DNA from: Gloeobacter violaceus PCC 7421
GTDB lineage: Bacteria > Cyanobacteriota > Cyanobacteriia > Gloeobacterales > Gloeobacteraceae
Direction of reading: 5' to 3'
Length of the DNA stretch: 64,000 bases
Assembly: GCF_000011385.1 (NCBI RefSeq)
Contig: NC_005125.1
Location: 620,001 to 684,000, forward strand
A model generated the notes under the pieces. It did no database searches and was not told the DNA's origin. It saw nothing but the letters and a program-made list of their open reading frames with translations. Numbering within the stretch: the stretch's first letter is position 1; each line of letters begins with the position of its first letter. Shown piece after piece: positions 54,236-64,000 of this stretch. The position numbers and the translations under genes were made by a program.

Positions 54236-54652
54236 TCATACACCCAGCAGCTCCACGCCGAGCTTCGCGGCGGTCTGCCGGAGTTCGGCATCTTTGGTTG
54301 CGAGCGGCACCCCCAGGCGCATGGCCAGTTCCAGGTAAGCAGCATCGTAGGTGGTTAGCCGCTCGTTGCGGGCGAGAGCAAGAATGTCCGACAGCACCCG
54401 GTAAGGCGTTTGTTCATCGACTGTGATGGCGAGGGTATCGATCAAAGCCACGAATTCGGCAAGGCGTGCGGCGGTGATCCGGCGTTTGCGCTCTGCAAGC
54501 GCCAGGATGTTCCCAGTCTCCAGGTGCCACAGCGACGGCACCGCAGCCTCCTCGGTTTCCAGGCGATCCAGCACTGCCCAGGAGGCACTGGTCGCTTCGT
54601 CGTGGAAACACCAGGCAAGCGCTACAGAAACATCGAGCACAAAAGTGCTCAC
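54236..54652 (-). CDS. VapC-like PIN domain toxin
   Basis: 138 residues from ATG 54652. PIN residues: Asp in FVLDVSVALAWCF, Glu in LWHLETGNIL, Asp in LTTYDAAYLELA, and the last Asp in LATKDAELRQTA. It overlaps the antitoxin gene by 4 bp (ATGA). RNase toxin of VapBC type. Confidence 0.93.
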   Translation of the reverse strand: MSTFVLDVSVALAWCFHDEATSASWAVLDRLETEEAAVPSLWHLETGNILALAERKRRITAARLAEFVALIDTLAITVDEQTPYRVLSDILALARNERLTTYDAAYLELAMRLGVPLATKDAELRQTAAKLGVELLGV

Positions 54653-54891
54653 TGCCGTCCCTCTTCCCGCAAGGCACGGATGGAAAGCCCTTCAAGAGTT
54701 TGCCCCCGGCTGAATTCTTTCAACCGGGTGATCGTCTGCTTCGCCCGCTCGCGGTCGTTGCCGGAAATCGGCACGAGTCGAGCCACTGGCGTTCCATGGC
54801 GGGTGATGACGATTTGCTCACCCCGAGCGACACGCTCAAGCAGGTTGGCAAAATGGGTTTTGGCTTCGAAAGCACCGACGGTGAAGATCAT
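54649..54891 (-). CDS. Phd/YefM family antitoxin
   Basis: 80 residues from ATG 54891; TTG 54906 is an alternative start. VGAFEAKTHFANLLERVARGEQIVITRHGTPVARLVPI (read in parts) is the Phd/YefM fold. The C-terminus is the toxin-binding tail. Coupled to the VapC-like gene. Confidence 0.92.
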   Translation of the reverse strand: MIFTVGAFEAKTHFANLLERVARGEQIVITRHGTPVARLVPISGNDRERAKQTITRLKEFSRGQTLEGLSIRALREEGRQ

Positions 54892-54978
54892 GGTAAGAAA
54901 GTTCAACCAGTTGCCAACCAGTATAACTGCCGGAAGCTTGCTTCGTCTTGAGCCGGTTGGGCCGGTCTGGATCCGATA

Positions 54979-56997
54979 TCAGGTCGCTTTGCGGTTGCGC
55001 GAGAGGCTGGCGATGGCGCTCACCAATTGGGCGATCTCGACGGGTTTGGGCACGTGGCACTGAAAACCGGCCTGCAGGGCGTCTTTGAGATCTTCGCCGC
55101 GGGCGTAGGCGGTGAAGGCGATGGCGGGGAGGGTATTGCCGCGGGAGCGCAACTCGCGGATAAGCGCGTAACCGTCCTCGCCGGGCATGCCGATGTCGCT
55201 GACCAACACGTCCGTTTTTTGGGCCGCGAGGGCGCTTAGGGCTTCTCGGACCGAACCGACCGTCACCACCTGCACGCCGTACTCGCCCAGGGCGGTAGCG
55301 ACAAATTCGCGCGCGTCCACCTCGTCGTCGACGACCAGCACCCGCAATCCCGCCAGCCACTGTACCAACTCGGTCAGCGCCTCGGTGCGGCCATTGGCCT
55401 GGACGAGCTTCCCCTCGTCCTGAATGGGGGTGCCGTCGGCCAACAGCGGCAGGCGCACCGTAAAAGTAGCCCCCTGCCCTTTGCCCGCGCTCTCGGCCGC
55501 AGCGGTGCCGCCGTGCAGCTCGACCAGGTGGCGGACAATCGACAAGCCGAGGCCGAGGCCGCCGTGCACCCGGGTGCTGGTGCTGTCGGCCTGTCGGAAG
55601 CGCTCGAAGATCTGGTCCAAAAACGCAGGCGAGATGCCGATCCCGTTGTCGCGGACCACCAGTTGCGCGTGGATTTCGCCCTGGGCGAGGTCGACTTCGA
55701 CGGTGCCGCCTTGGGGGGTAAACTTGACGGCGTTGGCAAGCAAATTCCAGGCGATTTGGTGCAGGCGGTCGACGTCGCCCAACACCGGGCCGACGGCGGC
55801 ATCGATGCGGCAGCGCAGCTGGATTTGCTTGACGGCGGCGGCGGGCTGCACCGCCTCGACGGCCGATGCGATCACCCCGGACAGTTCGAGCGGCTGGAGC
55901 TCCAGGCGCATCTGGCCGGTGACGACACGCGAGATGTCCAACAAATCTTCGATCAACCGGTTCTGCATGCGGGCGTTGCGCTCGATCGATTCGAGGGCGC
56001 CCGTGGCGGCCTTCTCGTCGATGCGGCGGGCGCGCAACAGTTGCGCCCAACCCAAGATCGAATTGAGCGGGGTGCGCAGCTCATGGGAGACCATCGCCAG
56101 AAACTCGTCCTTCATACGGCTGGCTTCCTCCGCCTGCTGGCGGGCTACCTGCTCGCGCAGAATCTCGACGCGGACCTGCTCGGCCTGCCGACGCTCGGTG
56201 ATGTCGCGGAAGATGCAACGGATAGCCTGGGGCACACCTTTGTCGAATTGGCAGTTGAGGGAACCTTCGACGGCGATCTCCCGGCCGCCCATGGCCAAAA
56301 AGGCGACCTCCAGCCGCTCGGAGCGCTGGGATTGCTGCACGCGCTCGAGGGCTTCGGCCAGCAGGGGCCGGTCGGCAGGGGCGACGACGTCGAAACAGGT
56401 CATCTTCTCCAGGTCATCTGCCGGATACGCGAGCGTCTCGCGCCAGGTGCGGTTGACGTAGAGCAGGCGGCCTTCGGGAGAGACGATCTCGATGAGATCG
56501 CTGGCGTTGTCCAAAAAGTCCTGCAGCCGCTGTTCGCTTGAGCGCAATTGCCGGTTGACGGCGACGAGGGCCCCGGCCTGCCGCTCGATTTCGGCGCTTT
56601 TGCGAAACAGGTCGATAAAGACGACCACCTTCGAGATCAAGATGCTCGGGTTAATCGGTTTGAGTAGATAATCCACCGCTCCCAGGGCGTAACCCTTGAA
56701 GATCAGACTGTCGTTGGCGCTGTAGGCGGTCAGGAAGATGATCGGTGTGTGGCGCGAGCGCTCGCGTTGGCGGATGAGCTGGGCGGTCTCGAAGCCATCC
56801 ATCCCCGGCATCTGCACATCGAGCAAGATCACGGCGAAATCCTGACGCAGCAGGTGGCGCAGAGCCTCCGGGCCTGAGCGGGCTTTGACCAGGTTCTGGC
56901 CCAACTCCCCGAGAACCGCTTCGAGGGCGAGCAAGTTCTCGAAGCGGTCGTCGACCAGCAGGATGGTGACGGGTTCAGCGGTACCGGGGGCGGGCAT
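54979..56997 (-). CDS. hybrid histidine kinase REC-PAS-HisKA-HATPase-REC
   Basis: 672 residues, no transmembrane segment. Order: REC 1 with phosphoacceptor Asp60 (LLDVQMPGMDG), a PAS domain at about 155-270 (FLDNASDLIEIVSPEGRLLYVN), HisKA with His305 ([11 protein letters not shown]), HATPase with DNGIGI and GLGLSI, then REC 2 with VSDIGMPGEDGYAL. It follows the larger kinase gene by 3 bp (TAG-CCC-ATG), so they are one operon and probably one phosphorelay. REC 1 at the N-terminus suggests input from a partner kinase. Confidence 0.94.
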   Translation of the reverse strand: MPAPGTAEPVTILLVDDRFENLLALEAVLGELGQNLVKARSGPEALRHLLRQDFAVILLDVQMPGMDGFETAQLIRQRERSRHTPIIFLTAYSANDSLIFKGYALGAVDYLLKPINPSILISKVVVFIDLFRKSAEIERQAGALVAVNRQLRSSEQRLQDFLDNASDLIEIVSPEGRLLYVNRTWRETLAYPADDLEKMTCFDVVAPADRPLLAEALERVQQSQRSERLEVAFLAMGGREIAVEGSLNCQFDKGVPQAIRCIFRDITERRQAEQVRVEILREQVARQQAEEASRMKDEFLAMVSHELRTPLNSILGWAQLLRARRIDEKAATGALESIERNARMQNRLIEDLLDISRVVTGQMRLELQPLELSGVIASAVEAVQPAAAVKQIQLRCRIDAAVGPVLGDVDRLHQIAWNLLANAVKFTPQGGTVEVDLAQGEIHAQLVVRDNGIGISPAFLDQIFERFRQADSTSTRVHGGLGLGLSIVRHLVELHGGTAAAESAGKGQGATFTVRLPLLADGTPIQDEGKLVQANGRTEALTELVQWLAGLRVLVVDDEVDAREFVATALGEYGVQVVTVGSVREALSALAAQKTDVLVSDIGMPGEDGYALIRELRSRGNTLPAIAFTAYARGEDLKDALQAGFQCHVPKPVEIAQLVSAIASLSRNRKAT

Positions 56998-57000
56998 GGG

Positions 57001-60000
57001 CTAGTTCTCCCGGCGCGACAGCCAGACCCGCAGCAGCGACAACAACTGCTCGGTGTCGACGGGTTTGGTGATGTAGTCCGAAGCGCCCGCCTCCAGGCAT
57101 TTCTCGCGGTCGCCGCGCATCGCCTTGGCGGTGAGCGCCACGATGGGCAGCTCTTTAAATCGCACCTGACGGCGGATGGCCGCCGTCGCCTCGTAGCCGT
57201 CCATCCCGGGCATCATCACGTCCATCAGGACCATGTCGATGCCGGGAGTGCGCTCCAGAAGCGCGATGCCGTCGCTGCCGTTCTCGGCGTAGAGCACCTG
57301 CATGCCCTCCCGTTCGAGCGCGCTGGTGAGGGCAAAAATATTGCGCACGTCGTCGTCGACGATGAGCACTTTCCTGGCCGCCAGAATCGACCCCGAGTGG
57401 CGCAGCTGCTCGATGATCTGCCGCTGGGGCGCGGGCAACTCCGCCTGCACCCGGTGCATGAAGCGGGCCGTCTCGTCGAGCAAGCGTTCGGCGGAGCGTT
57501 CGCCCTTGACGATCACCGCTTCGACCCGACGCTTGAGGTCGCGCTCCTGCTGGGGGGTAAGATCTCTGCCGGTGTAGACGATGACGGGCAGGTTCCAGGG
57601 GTCGGCAGAGCCCTTGATTTGCCCGAGCAGCGCCTGGCCGTCCGCGTCGGGCAGCCCCAAATCGAGCACCACGCAGTCGAACGGTTCGCTTTGCAACAGG
57701 GCGAGCGCCTCCTGGGCGGTGGCGACCGCCTGCGAACGCACATCGCCGCCGCCGATCAGCTCGACGATGCTCGTGCGCTGCGCCTCGTCGTCCTCGATTA
57801 CCAGCAGATTCTTCACCTTGCGGTCGGCAAAGGCATGCATGCGGGCAAAGATGGCTGCCATCTGCTCGCTGTCCACCGGTTTTTTCAAACAGGCGACCGC
57901 CCCGGATTGCAGGCCGCGCTGTCCGGCATCGTCCACCGACAACAGATGCACCGGGATGTGGCGGGTCTCAGGATCGTGCTTGAGCCGGTCGAGCACCGTC
58001 CAGCCGTCCATCCCGGGCAGGTGGATGTCGAGCAAGACAGCGTGGGGCTGCAAGTCGCGGACGGCGGCCAGCCCCGTCTCGCTGCCGAGGGCGACCACCG
58101 CCTTGAAACCGTGGGTGCGGGCCAGATCGCCTAGGATGCGCGCAAAGTTCGCGTCGTCCTCGATGATGAGCAGCACCCGGTCCTCCGGCTCAAGGTTGTC
58201 GCGATCGTCGTTCAACTCGGCCCGCGAGCGCCATCCCCCCTCCATGGCCGCGGCGGGTGTCCGCTCGCGGGTAGCGCCGACCGGTTCGGGAAGGGAAAAC
58301 AGCGCCCAGTCGCCCGCGGAATAGCCGGGTAGCGGGGCGTCGAGGGGCAAAAAGAGCGTAAAGGTGCTGCCGCGACCCGGTTCGCTCTCCAGCTGGATTT
58401 CACCCCCCAGCAGCCGAGCGATCTCGCGGCTGATCGAAAGCCCGAGCCCGGTGCCGCCGTACTTGCGGCTGGTGCTGCCGTCGGCCTGCTGGAAAGCCTC
58501 GAAGATCACCCGCTGTTTGTCCGGGGCAATGCCGATGCCGGTGTCGATCACCGAGAAGGCCACCACGCCGCTCGCGCGATTGAGCGATTCGCTTGCAGGA
58601 TCCCAGCCGCCCGTAGCCATCTCGACGCGCAGGGTGACCGAGCCGAGGGCCGTGAACTTGAAGGCGTTGGACAAGAGGTTCTTGAGCACCTGCTGCAGGC
58701 GCTTGGGATCGGTGAGCATCGCCCTGGGCAGATTGGCGGCGCACTCGACGGCAAATTCGAGCCCCCGGTCGTTGGCCACCTGCCGGAAGATGCGCTCCAT
58801 CTGGCTGCGCAGGTCCCCAAAGTGCATCTGCTCGATTTCGACCGACATCGTTCCCGACTCGATCTTGGCCAGATCGAGGATGTCGTTGATCAGCCCCAAT
58901 AAGTCGGCACCCGCCGAGTGGATTGTGCGGCCATACTCCACCTGCTTCTCCGAAAGGTTGCCCTCGGCGTTGTCCGAGAGCAACCGCGCCAGGATGAGCA
59001 GGCTGTTGAGCGGCGTGCGCAGCTCGTGGGACATGTTGGCCAGAAACTCGGACTTGTACTTGGAGGTGAGGGCCAACTGCCGCGCTTTTTCTTCGACCGA
59101 CTGGCGAGCCTGTTCGATCTCGCGGTTCTTGCGCTCGACTTCTTTGTTTTGTATTGACAGCAAGCGCGCCTTTTCCTGCAGCTGCTCGTTGGTCTGCTGC
59201 AGTTCTTCTTGCTGGCTTTTGAGGCGCTCTTCGGAGGCCTGCAGCGAGTTGGCCTGCTGCTCCAGGCGCTTGTTGGTGTCGGTGAGTTCGGTCTGCTGGC
59301 TTTGCAGTTCTTCGGCGAGCGACTGCGACTGCTTGAGCAATTGTTCGGTGCGCATGCTGGCGGCGATCGTGTTGAGCACGATCGCGATGCTCTCGGTGAG
59401 CTGATCGAGAAAGGTGAGGTGAATTTCGCTAAAGGAGCGGAACGAAGCCAGTTCGATCACCGCCGTCACCTGCCCTTCAAAGAGCACCGGCAGCACGACG
59501 ATGTTGAAGGGTGCCGCCTCGCCGAGGCCGGAGCTGATCTTGATGTAATCGCCCGGCACGTCGGTGAGCAAGATGCGCTCTTTTTCGAGGGCGCACTGGC
59601 CCACCAGCCCCTCGCCCAGGAAAAACCAGTTGGCCAGACGCTTGCGCTCGCGGTAGGCGTAAGTGCTCAAGAGCTTGAGGCAGGGCCGGTTCTCGGCGCT
59701 GTCCATCAGATAAAACACCCCGTGCTGGGCGCTGACCAGCGGCGCCAACTCCGAGAGGATGAGCCGGGAGACCGCTTCGAGGTCGCGTTGCCCCTGCAGC
59801 ACGCGGGTAAACTTGGCCAGGTTGGTCTTCAGCCAGTCCTGCTCGGTGTTCTTCTGGGTGGTCTCGCGCAGATTGGCGATCATCTGGTTGATGTTGTCCT
59901 TGAGGATCGCCACCTCGCCCTGGGCTTCGACGGCGATCGAGCGGGTGAGATCGCCCTTGGTCACCGCCGTGGCCACCTCGGCGATGGCGCGCACCTGGGT

Positions 60001-61164
60001 GGTGAGGTTGGCCGCCAGTTCGTTGACGTTGTCGGTCAGATCGCGCCAGGTGCCCGAGGCGCCGGGCACGCGCGCCTGGCCGCCCAGTTTTCCTTCGATG
60101 CCCACCTCGCGCGCCACAGTGGTGACTTGATCGGCAAAGGTGGCGAGCGTGTCGATCATCTCGTTGATCGTCTCTGCCAGCGTCTCGATTTCGCCTTTGG
60201 CCTCCAGGACGAGCTTGCGCTTAAGATCGCCCCCCGCCACCGCCGTCACGATCCGGGCGATGCCGCGCACCTGCGAAGTCAGGTTGCCCGCCATCGAGTT
60301 GACGTTGTCGGTCAGATCCTTCCAGGTACCCGCCACGCCGGTCACCTGCGCCTGGCCGCCCAGTTTGCCCTCGGAGCCCACCTCGCGCGCCACGCGGGTG
60401 ACTTCTGAAGCAAACGAATTGAGCTGGTCGACCATCGTGTTGATCGTGTTTTTGAGATCGAGGATCTCGCCTTTGACCTCGACGGTGATTTTCTTGGATA
60501 GATCGCCGCTCGCCACCGCCGTGGTCACTTCTGCGATGTTGCGCACCTGGGCGGTCAGCGAGCCGGCCATCGAGTTGACGTTGTCGGTCAGATCCTTCCA
60601 GGTGCCCGCCACGCCGCGCACTTCGGCCTGCACGCCGAGTTTGCCTTCGGTGCCCACCTCGCGCGCCACGCGGGTGACCTCCGAAGCGAAAGAACCAAGT
60701 TGCTCAACCATGACATTGACGATCTGCGCTGTCTGCAAAAACTCGCCCTGCAGCGGCCGGCCGTCCAGTTCGGTAGGAATGCGCTGCGAGAGATCGCCGT
60801 TGGCCACCGCCCGGATGACGCGGGTGGTCTCGGTGGTAGGTTGGGCCAGATCGGTAATCAGCGTGTTGATGGACTCGACGCAGAATGTCCAGGCGCCCGC
60901 AGCATCACCGAGAGCAACGCGCTGGTTGACCTTGCCTTCCTTGCCGACCGCATTGCCCACCCGGCTCAATTCGACGCTCAAGTGCTCGTTGAGGGCAATG
61001 ATCCCATTGAGTGTGGCGGCGATTTCGCTGCCGATGCCTGTCCCTGCTGTGGGCAGGCGCACCGAAAAATTGCCGCTTCTGACCGCAGCAAGCGTTTCGA
61101 GCAGTTGATCGAGATCCAGGAAGGCCGCATCGGCCTTGGCTTTTTTGCGACTGACGGCGGTCAT
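57001..61164 (-). CDS. soluble tandem-HAMP hybrid histidine kinase with GAF and three receiver domains
   Basis: I chose ATG 61164, preceded by AAGGAGAG; 1387 residues. The first 420 or so residues are tandem HAMP units with blocks such as [15 protein letters not shown] and [13 protein letters not shown] recurring about every 90 residues. Then a GAF domain ([14 protein letters not shown]), a long coiled-coil, HisKA ([12 protein letters not shown]), HATPase (DTGIGI, GLGLSI), and three REC domains ([33 protein letters not shown]). No membrane segment. The layout is that of Nik1-type group III kinases, known from fungal osmosensing and also found in bacteria. Likely a cytoplasmic stress kinase. 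Confidence 0.94.
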   Translation of the reverse strand: MTAVSRKKAKADAAFLDLDQLLETLAAVRSGNFSVRLPTAGTGIGSEIAATLNGIIALNEHLSVELSRVGNAVGKEGKVNQRVALGDAAGAWTFCVESINTLITDLAQPTTETTRVIRAVANGDLSQRIPTELDGRPLQGEFLQTAQIVNVMVEQLGSFASEVTRVAREVGTEGKLGVQAEVRGVAGTWKDLTDNVNSMAGSLTAQVRNIAEVTTAVASGDLSKKITVEVKGEILDLKNTINTMVDQLNSFASEVTRVAREVGSEGKLGGQAQVTGVAGTWKDLTDNVNSMAGNLTSQVRGIARIVTAVAGGDLKRKLVLEAKGEIETLAETINEMIDTLATFADQVTTVAREVGIEGKLGGQARVPGASGTWRDLTDNVNELAANLTTQVRAIAEVATAVTKGDLTRSIAVEAQGEVAILKDNINQMIANLRETTQKNTEQDWLKTNLAKFTRVLQGQRDLEAVSRLILSELAPLVSAQHGVFYLMDSAENRPCLKLLSTYAYRERKRLANWFFLGEGLVGQCALEKERILLTDVPGDYIKISSGLGEAAPFNIVVLPVLFEGQVTAVIELASFRSFSEIHLTFLDQLTESIAIVLNTIAASMRTEQLLKQSQSLAEELQSQQTELTDTNKRLEQQANSLQASEERLKSQQEELQQTNEQLQEKARLLSIQNKEVERKNREIEQARQSVEEKARQLALTSKYKSEFLANMSHELRTPLNSLLILARLLSDNAEGNLSEKQVEYGRTIHSAGADLLGLINDILDLAKIESGTMSVEIEQMHFGDLRSQMERIFRQVANDRGLEFAVECAANLPRAMLTDPKRLQQVLKNLLSNAFKFTALGSVTLRVEMATGGWDPASESLNRASGVVAFSVIDTGIGIAPDKQRVIFEAFQQADGSTSRKYGGTGLGLSISREIARLLGGEIQLESEPGRGSTFTLFLPLDAPLPGYSAGDWALFSLPEPVGATRERTPAAAMEGGWRSRAELNDDRDNLEPEDRVLLIIEDDANFARILGDLARTHGFKAVVALGSETGLAAVRDLQPHAVLLDIHLPGMDGWTVLDRLKHDPETRHIPVHLLSVDDAGQRGLQSGAVACLKKPVDSEQMAAIFARMHAFADRKVKNLLVIEDDEAQRTSIVELIGGGDVRSQAVATAQEALALLQSEPFDCVVLDLGLPDADGQALLGQIKGSADPWNLPVIVYTGRDLTPQQERDLKRRVEAVIVKGERSAERLLDETARFMHRVQAELPAPQRQIIEQLRHSGSILAARKVLIVDDDVRNIFALTSALEREGMQVLYAENGSDGIALLERTPGIDMVLMDVMMPGMDGYEATAAIRRQVRFKELPIVALTAKAMRGDREKCLEAGASDYITKPVDTEQLLSLLRVWLSRREN

Positions 61165-61374
61165 GGCTCTCCTTCGTCGTCCTGAGGCGACCAATAGCAA
61201 CAGTGCGTAGCAAGCCGGCAAAGTACCCGCGACTTATGAGCGTTGTGCCGAAGTCAGGCGACCGTCCAGGTTGCGAAAAACGCTACAAGCTCACAGAGCT
61301 TACTGACGATCGATCCGGCTGAAATCCGTCCCTGGATAGAAATTTTAGACATTCGGCCGTTTGGGCCGCGTATG

Positions 61375-64000
61375 TTACTTCGCCTCCAGCCAGTTGGGAC
61401 CGGCGTTGAGTTCGACTTTGAGCGGCACCAGCAGATCGAGGGCATTTTCCATCCCGGAGCGGATCAAAGGTTCGACCTCGGGGCGCTCCTCGGGGGGCAT
61501 CTCGAAGACCAGTTCGTCGTGCACCTGCAGTAGCAGCCGGGTGCGGCGGCCTGCGAGGGTTTGCTCAAGGCGCACCATGGCGATTTTGATGATGTCGGCG
61601 GCGGTGCCCTGGATGGGGGCGTTGAAGGCGGCGCGCAAAGCCCCCTCGCGGTCGCGCTGATTGAGTTGGCCGAGCCCTCGAAAATAGCGCCGCCGCCCCA
61701 ACAGAGTCTCGACGTAGCCTTGCTCGACGGCCATCCGGCGGGTCTGCTCCATGAAGCCAAACACCGCCGGGTAGCGCCGATAGAAAGCCTTGATAAAATC
61801 CTCCGCCTCGGTGGCGCTCACCCCTGTCTCGCGGGCGAAGCGGCGCGCTCCCATCCCGTAGACGACGCCGTAGTTGATGATCTTGGCGAGGCGCCGCTCT
61901 TCGGAGGTGACCTCCTCGCGGCCCAGCAGCAGCCGGGCGGTGAGGGTGTGCACGTCGCCCCCGGTCTGGAACGCTTCGAGGAGCACCGGCTCCTGCGTCA
62001 GGTGCGCCAGGATGCGTAGCTCAATTTGTGAGTAGTCGGCCGCCACCAGCAGCCACCCCGGCTCCGGGACAAACGCCCGGCGGATGCGCCGCGAAAAGGA
62101 CGTGCGCACCGGAATATTCTGCAAGTTGGGGTTGGAACTGGAGAGGCGACCGGTGGTAGTCACCGTCTGGTTGAAGTCGGTGTGCACCCGGTCGGTGCGC
62201 GGGTCGACCAGCAAAGGCAGGGCGTCGACGTAGGTAGATTTGAGCTTGGCGAGGGTGCGATAGCTCAAAATTGCTTCGACGATGGGGTGGTCGTCGCGCA
62301 GCTTCTCGAGCACCGCCGCGTCGGTGGAGTAGCCCAGCGAGGTCTTGCGGCTTTTTTTGGCACTGAGGCCAAGTTTGTTAAAGAGCAAGTCGCTCAGTTG
62401 TTTGGGAGAACCGAGGTTGAATTTGCTGCCCGCCAGGGTGTAAGCCTCCTGCTCAAGCGACTCCAGGTCGCGGTCAAGTTCTTGGGCCAACTCGCCCAGG
62501 TAGGCTTTGTCGATGCGGATGCCCCGCTCCTCCATGCGCGCGAGCACCGGCTCCAGGGGCACCTCGATCTCCTTGAAGATGCCCGCCAGGCGCGGGTCTT
62601 CGTCGAGCTTCGCCTGCAGCACCGGCACCAGCCGCAGGGTGACGGCGGCGTCCTCGCCGCAGTAGCGGCTCACCGCCGCGATCTCCACCGCGTCGATGGT
62701 CTGGCCCTTGGGCACGAGCGCCTCGTAGGAGCCCATGGTGATTTGCAAGTGATTCTGGGCGAGGGTCATAAGATTGTGCTTGCCCTCCGGGTCGAGGACG
62801 TAGCTGGCGAGCATCGGATCGAAGGCGATGCCCGCAAGGGCGACCCCGTAGTTGCGCAGCACCAGCCAGTCGTACTTGGCGTTCTGCAGCACCTTGGGCC
62901 GCTCGCGGTCCTGCCAGTAAGGCGTCAGCGCCGCCACGACCGCGTCGGTCTCGAGGTTGGAGCCTTGCTGGTGGGCTAGGGGCAAATAGTAAGCCACTCC
63001 CGGCTCCCAGGCGCAACCGATCCCCACCAATCGGGCGTGGCGCGGATCGAGGTTGTTGGTCTCGGTATCCCAGGCCACCAGCCCATCCTGGGCAAGTAGC
63101 GCGTCGAGAAAAGCCTGAAAGTCTTCGGCAGTCTGCACGACGCGCACCTCCAGATCCATGGGGACGCTCGGGGCAAAGTCGAACCACAGCTCGTCCTCGC
63201 TGGCGGTGCCGATCCCGGCTAGCGGATTATCAGCATCTTCGTTGAGTGCGGTCGGACGCGCTGACGGGGTGCCGCCGAAACTGCGCTGCAACCGCTGCAA
63301 CTGGCGCAAAAACGACCGAAATTCGAGTTTCTCGAGCAGCGGCGCCACGCGCTCGGCGTCGAAACCGACCAGCCGGCAGGCCTCAAAATCGACGACCAGC
63401 GGCACGTTCGTCTCGATGGTGGCCATCCAGTAGGAGTGGCGGGCGTCCTCGACCCCTTCTTTGAGCTTTTTGCCCAGCGCGCCGGGGATCGTGTCCACCG
63501 CTTCGATGAGCTGGGCAAGCGAGCCGTACTCTTCGAGCAACTTGACGGCGCTCTTGGCACCGATGCCGCGTACCCCGGGGATGCGGTCGGAACTGTCGCC
63601 GCACAGGGCCTTGTAATCGACCACCTGCCGGGGGGCGATCCCGAGCTTCTCTTTGACCTGGGCGGGGCCGAATTCTTCGGTGCCGGTGCGCGTATTCTGG
63701 TGCAGTACGCGGATCGAGCCACCCGGAGCGCCCTCGTCGGTGATGAGCTGAAATAAATCTTGATCGCCGCTTAAGATCTTGACGTCATAACCCTGGCCGG
63801 CTCCATGCACCGCCAGAGTCCCGATCAGATCGTCCGCTTCGTAGCCCGGCAACTCGAACTGGGGCAGGTCGAGGGCGGTAAGAATCTCGCGCAAATTCTG
63901 CAGATCGTCGATAAATTCATCCGGGGTCTCGGCGCGGCCGGACTTGTAGGTGGCATCGACTTCGTGGCGAAAAGTCGGCATGCGCGTGTCGAAGGTCACC
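61375..64000 (-). CDS. polA: DNA polymerase I, N-terminus beyond the window
   Basis: About 875 residues visible; the frame is open through the window edge and the family needs a few dozen more residues upstream. 5'-3' exonuclease domain: TFRHEVDATYKSGRAETP, PGYEADDLIGTLA, GDQDLFQL, GVRGIGAKSAVKLLEEYG. 3'-5' exonuclease: DTETNNLDP keeps the Asp-x-Glu of Exo I, so proofreading is likely. Polymerase: YSQIELRILAHL, RRLAKIINYGVVYGMG (O-helix), and QVHDELVFE (motif C). It repairs DNA and removes RNA primers. The 210 bp between this stop and the kinase start carry no gene. Confidence 0.96.
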   Translation of the reverse strand, partial: VTFDTRMPTFRHEVDATYKSGRAETPDEFIDDLQNLREILTALDLPQFELPGYEADDLIGTLAVHGAGQGYDVKILSGDQDLFQLITDEGAPGGSIRVLHQNTRTGTEEFGPAQVKEKLGIAPRQVVDYKALCGDSSDRIPGVRGIGAKSAVKLLEEYGSLAQLIEAVDTIPGALGKKLKEGVEDARHSYWMATIETNVPLVVDFEACRLVGFDAERVAPLLEKLEFRSFLRQLQRLQRSFGGTPSARPTALNEDADNPLAGIGTASEDELWFDFAPSVPMDLEVRVVQTAEDFQAFLDALLAQDGLVAWDTETNNLDPRHARLVGIGCAWEPGVAYYLPLAHQQGSNLETDAVVAALTPYWQDRERPKVLQNAKYDWLVLRNYGVALAGIAFDPMLASYVLDPEGKHNLMTLAQNHLQITMGSYEALVPKGQTIDAVEIAAVSRYCGEDAAVTLRLVPVLQAKLDEDPRLAGIFKEIEVPLEPVLARMEERGIRIDKAYLGELAQELDRDLESLEQEAYTLAGSKFNLGSPKQLSDLLFNKLGLSAKKSRKTSLGYSTDAAVLEKLRDDHPIVEAILSYRTLAKLKSTYVDALPLLVDPRTDRVHTDFNQTVTTTGRLSSSNPNLQNIPVRTSFSRRIRRAFVPEPGWLLVAADYSQIELRILAHLTQEPVLLEAFQTGGDVHTLTARLLLGREEVTSEERRLAKIINYGVVYGMGARRFARETGVSATEAEDFIKAFYRRYPAVFGFMEQTRRMAVEQGYVETLLGRRRYFRGLGQLNQRDREGALRAAFNAPIQGTAADIIKIAMVRLEQTLAGRRTRLLLQVHDELVFEMPPEERPEVEPLIRSGMENALDLLVPLKVELNAGPNWLEAK

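Noticed and set aside
55513-56541. 342-codon plus-strand frame opposite the REC-PAS kinase
   Set aside because: Shadow; no motif and no ribosome site.
59209-60408. Long open frame (399 codons) on the plus strand opposite the tandem-HAMP kinase
   Set aside because: It is an antisense shadow caused by high GC at third codon positions; the minus strand carries clear kinase motifs.

Overview
The window is GC-rich and densely packed with bacterial genes. The best fit is a cyanobacterium, most likely close to Gloeobacter. Reasons are a nitrate reductase-associated protein, two Uma2 nucleases, an alternative/plastid-type terminal oxidase, a very large soluble tandem-HAMP hybrid kinase, and many short cyanobacterial-type hypothetical genes and insertion elements. 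The genus is inferred from gene content and style; no marker gene in the window proves it.

Layout. 1-8 kb: a 5'-truncated S9 peptidase, a Uma2 nuclease, an AsmA-like envelope protein, a relic of a DUF1345 membrane protein and a Ser/Thr kinase-TPR fusion. 8.3-9.8 kb: tRNA-Leu(TAG) and a TnpB-only IS605-type element whose tnpB carries an in-frame amber codon. 9.8-25 kb: mostly single housekeeping or accessory genes: Rossmann/SLOG-like protein, nitrate reductase-associated protein, metallophosphoesterase, DUF885 protein, FG-GAP/IPT secreted protein, FkbM methyltransferase, class A beta-lactamase-like hydrolase, SelO, ABC-F ATPase, MgtC, Anbu-type protease and alternative oxidase.

25-31 kb is an accessory island. 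It is more AT-rich, holds broken genes (a calcium-binding secreted protein split from its signal peptide, an amber-interrupted small gene, a gene fragment without a start) and several mobile sequences: an IS1182-type element with perfect inverted repeats and a CTAG duplication, two MITE-like elements with the same CTAG habit, and another inverted-repeat element. One MITE supplies the stop codon of the following TldD/PmbA gene.

31-38 kb: TldD/PmbA protein, DedA protein, small proteins, a DinG-like helicase lacking one of the four usual Fe-S cysteines, followed by a PD-(D/E)XK-type nuclease, and a UPF0175/DUF3368 toxin-antitoxin pair. 38.7-45.2 kb: seven closely spaced minus-strand genes that look like a compact type IV secretion module (VirB4-like ATPase, VirB3-like and VirB2-like small membrane proteins, a peptidoglycan-binding N-acetylmuramidase in the VirB1 role, an RHH-type protein and a large unrecognised protein behind an inverted-repeat operator). 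It lies beside tRNA-Ser(TGA), which is followed by a tandem duplication holding a decayed tRNA-Ser copy and two paralogous coiled-coil genes. This is the strongest candidate for an undescribed system.

46-64 kb: prolyl oligopeptidase, a broken Tat-signal gene, a PDZ protein, TerC, YjbQ, RecD2, two toxin-antitoxin modules (PemK/MazF type and VapC/Phd type), two adjacent hybrid histidine kinases, and DNA polymerase I, cut by the right window edge.
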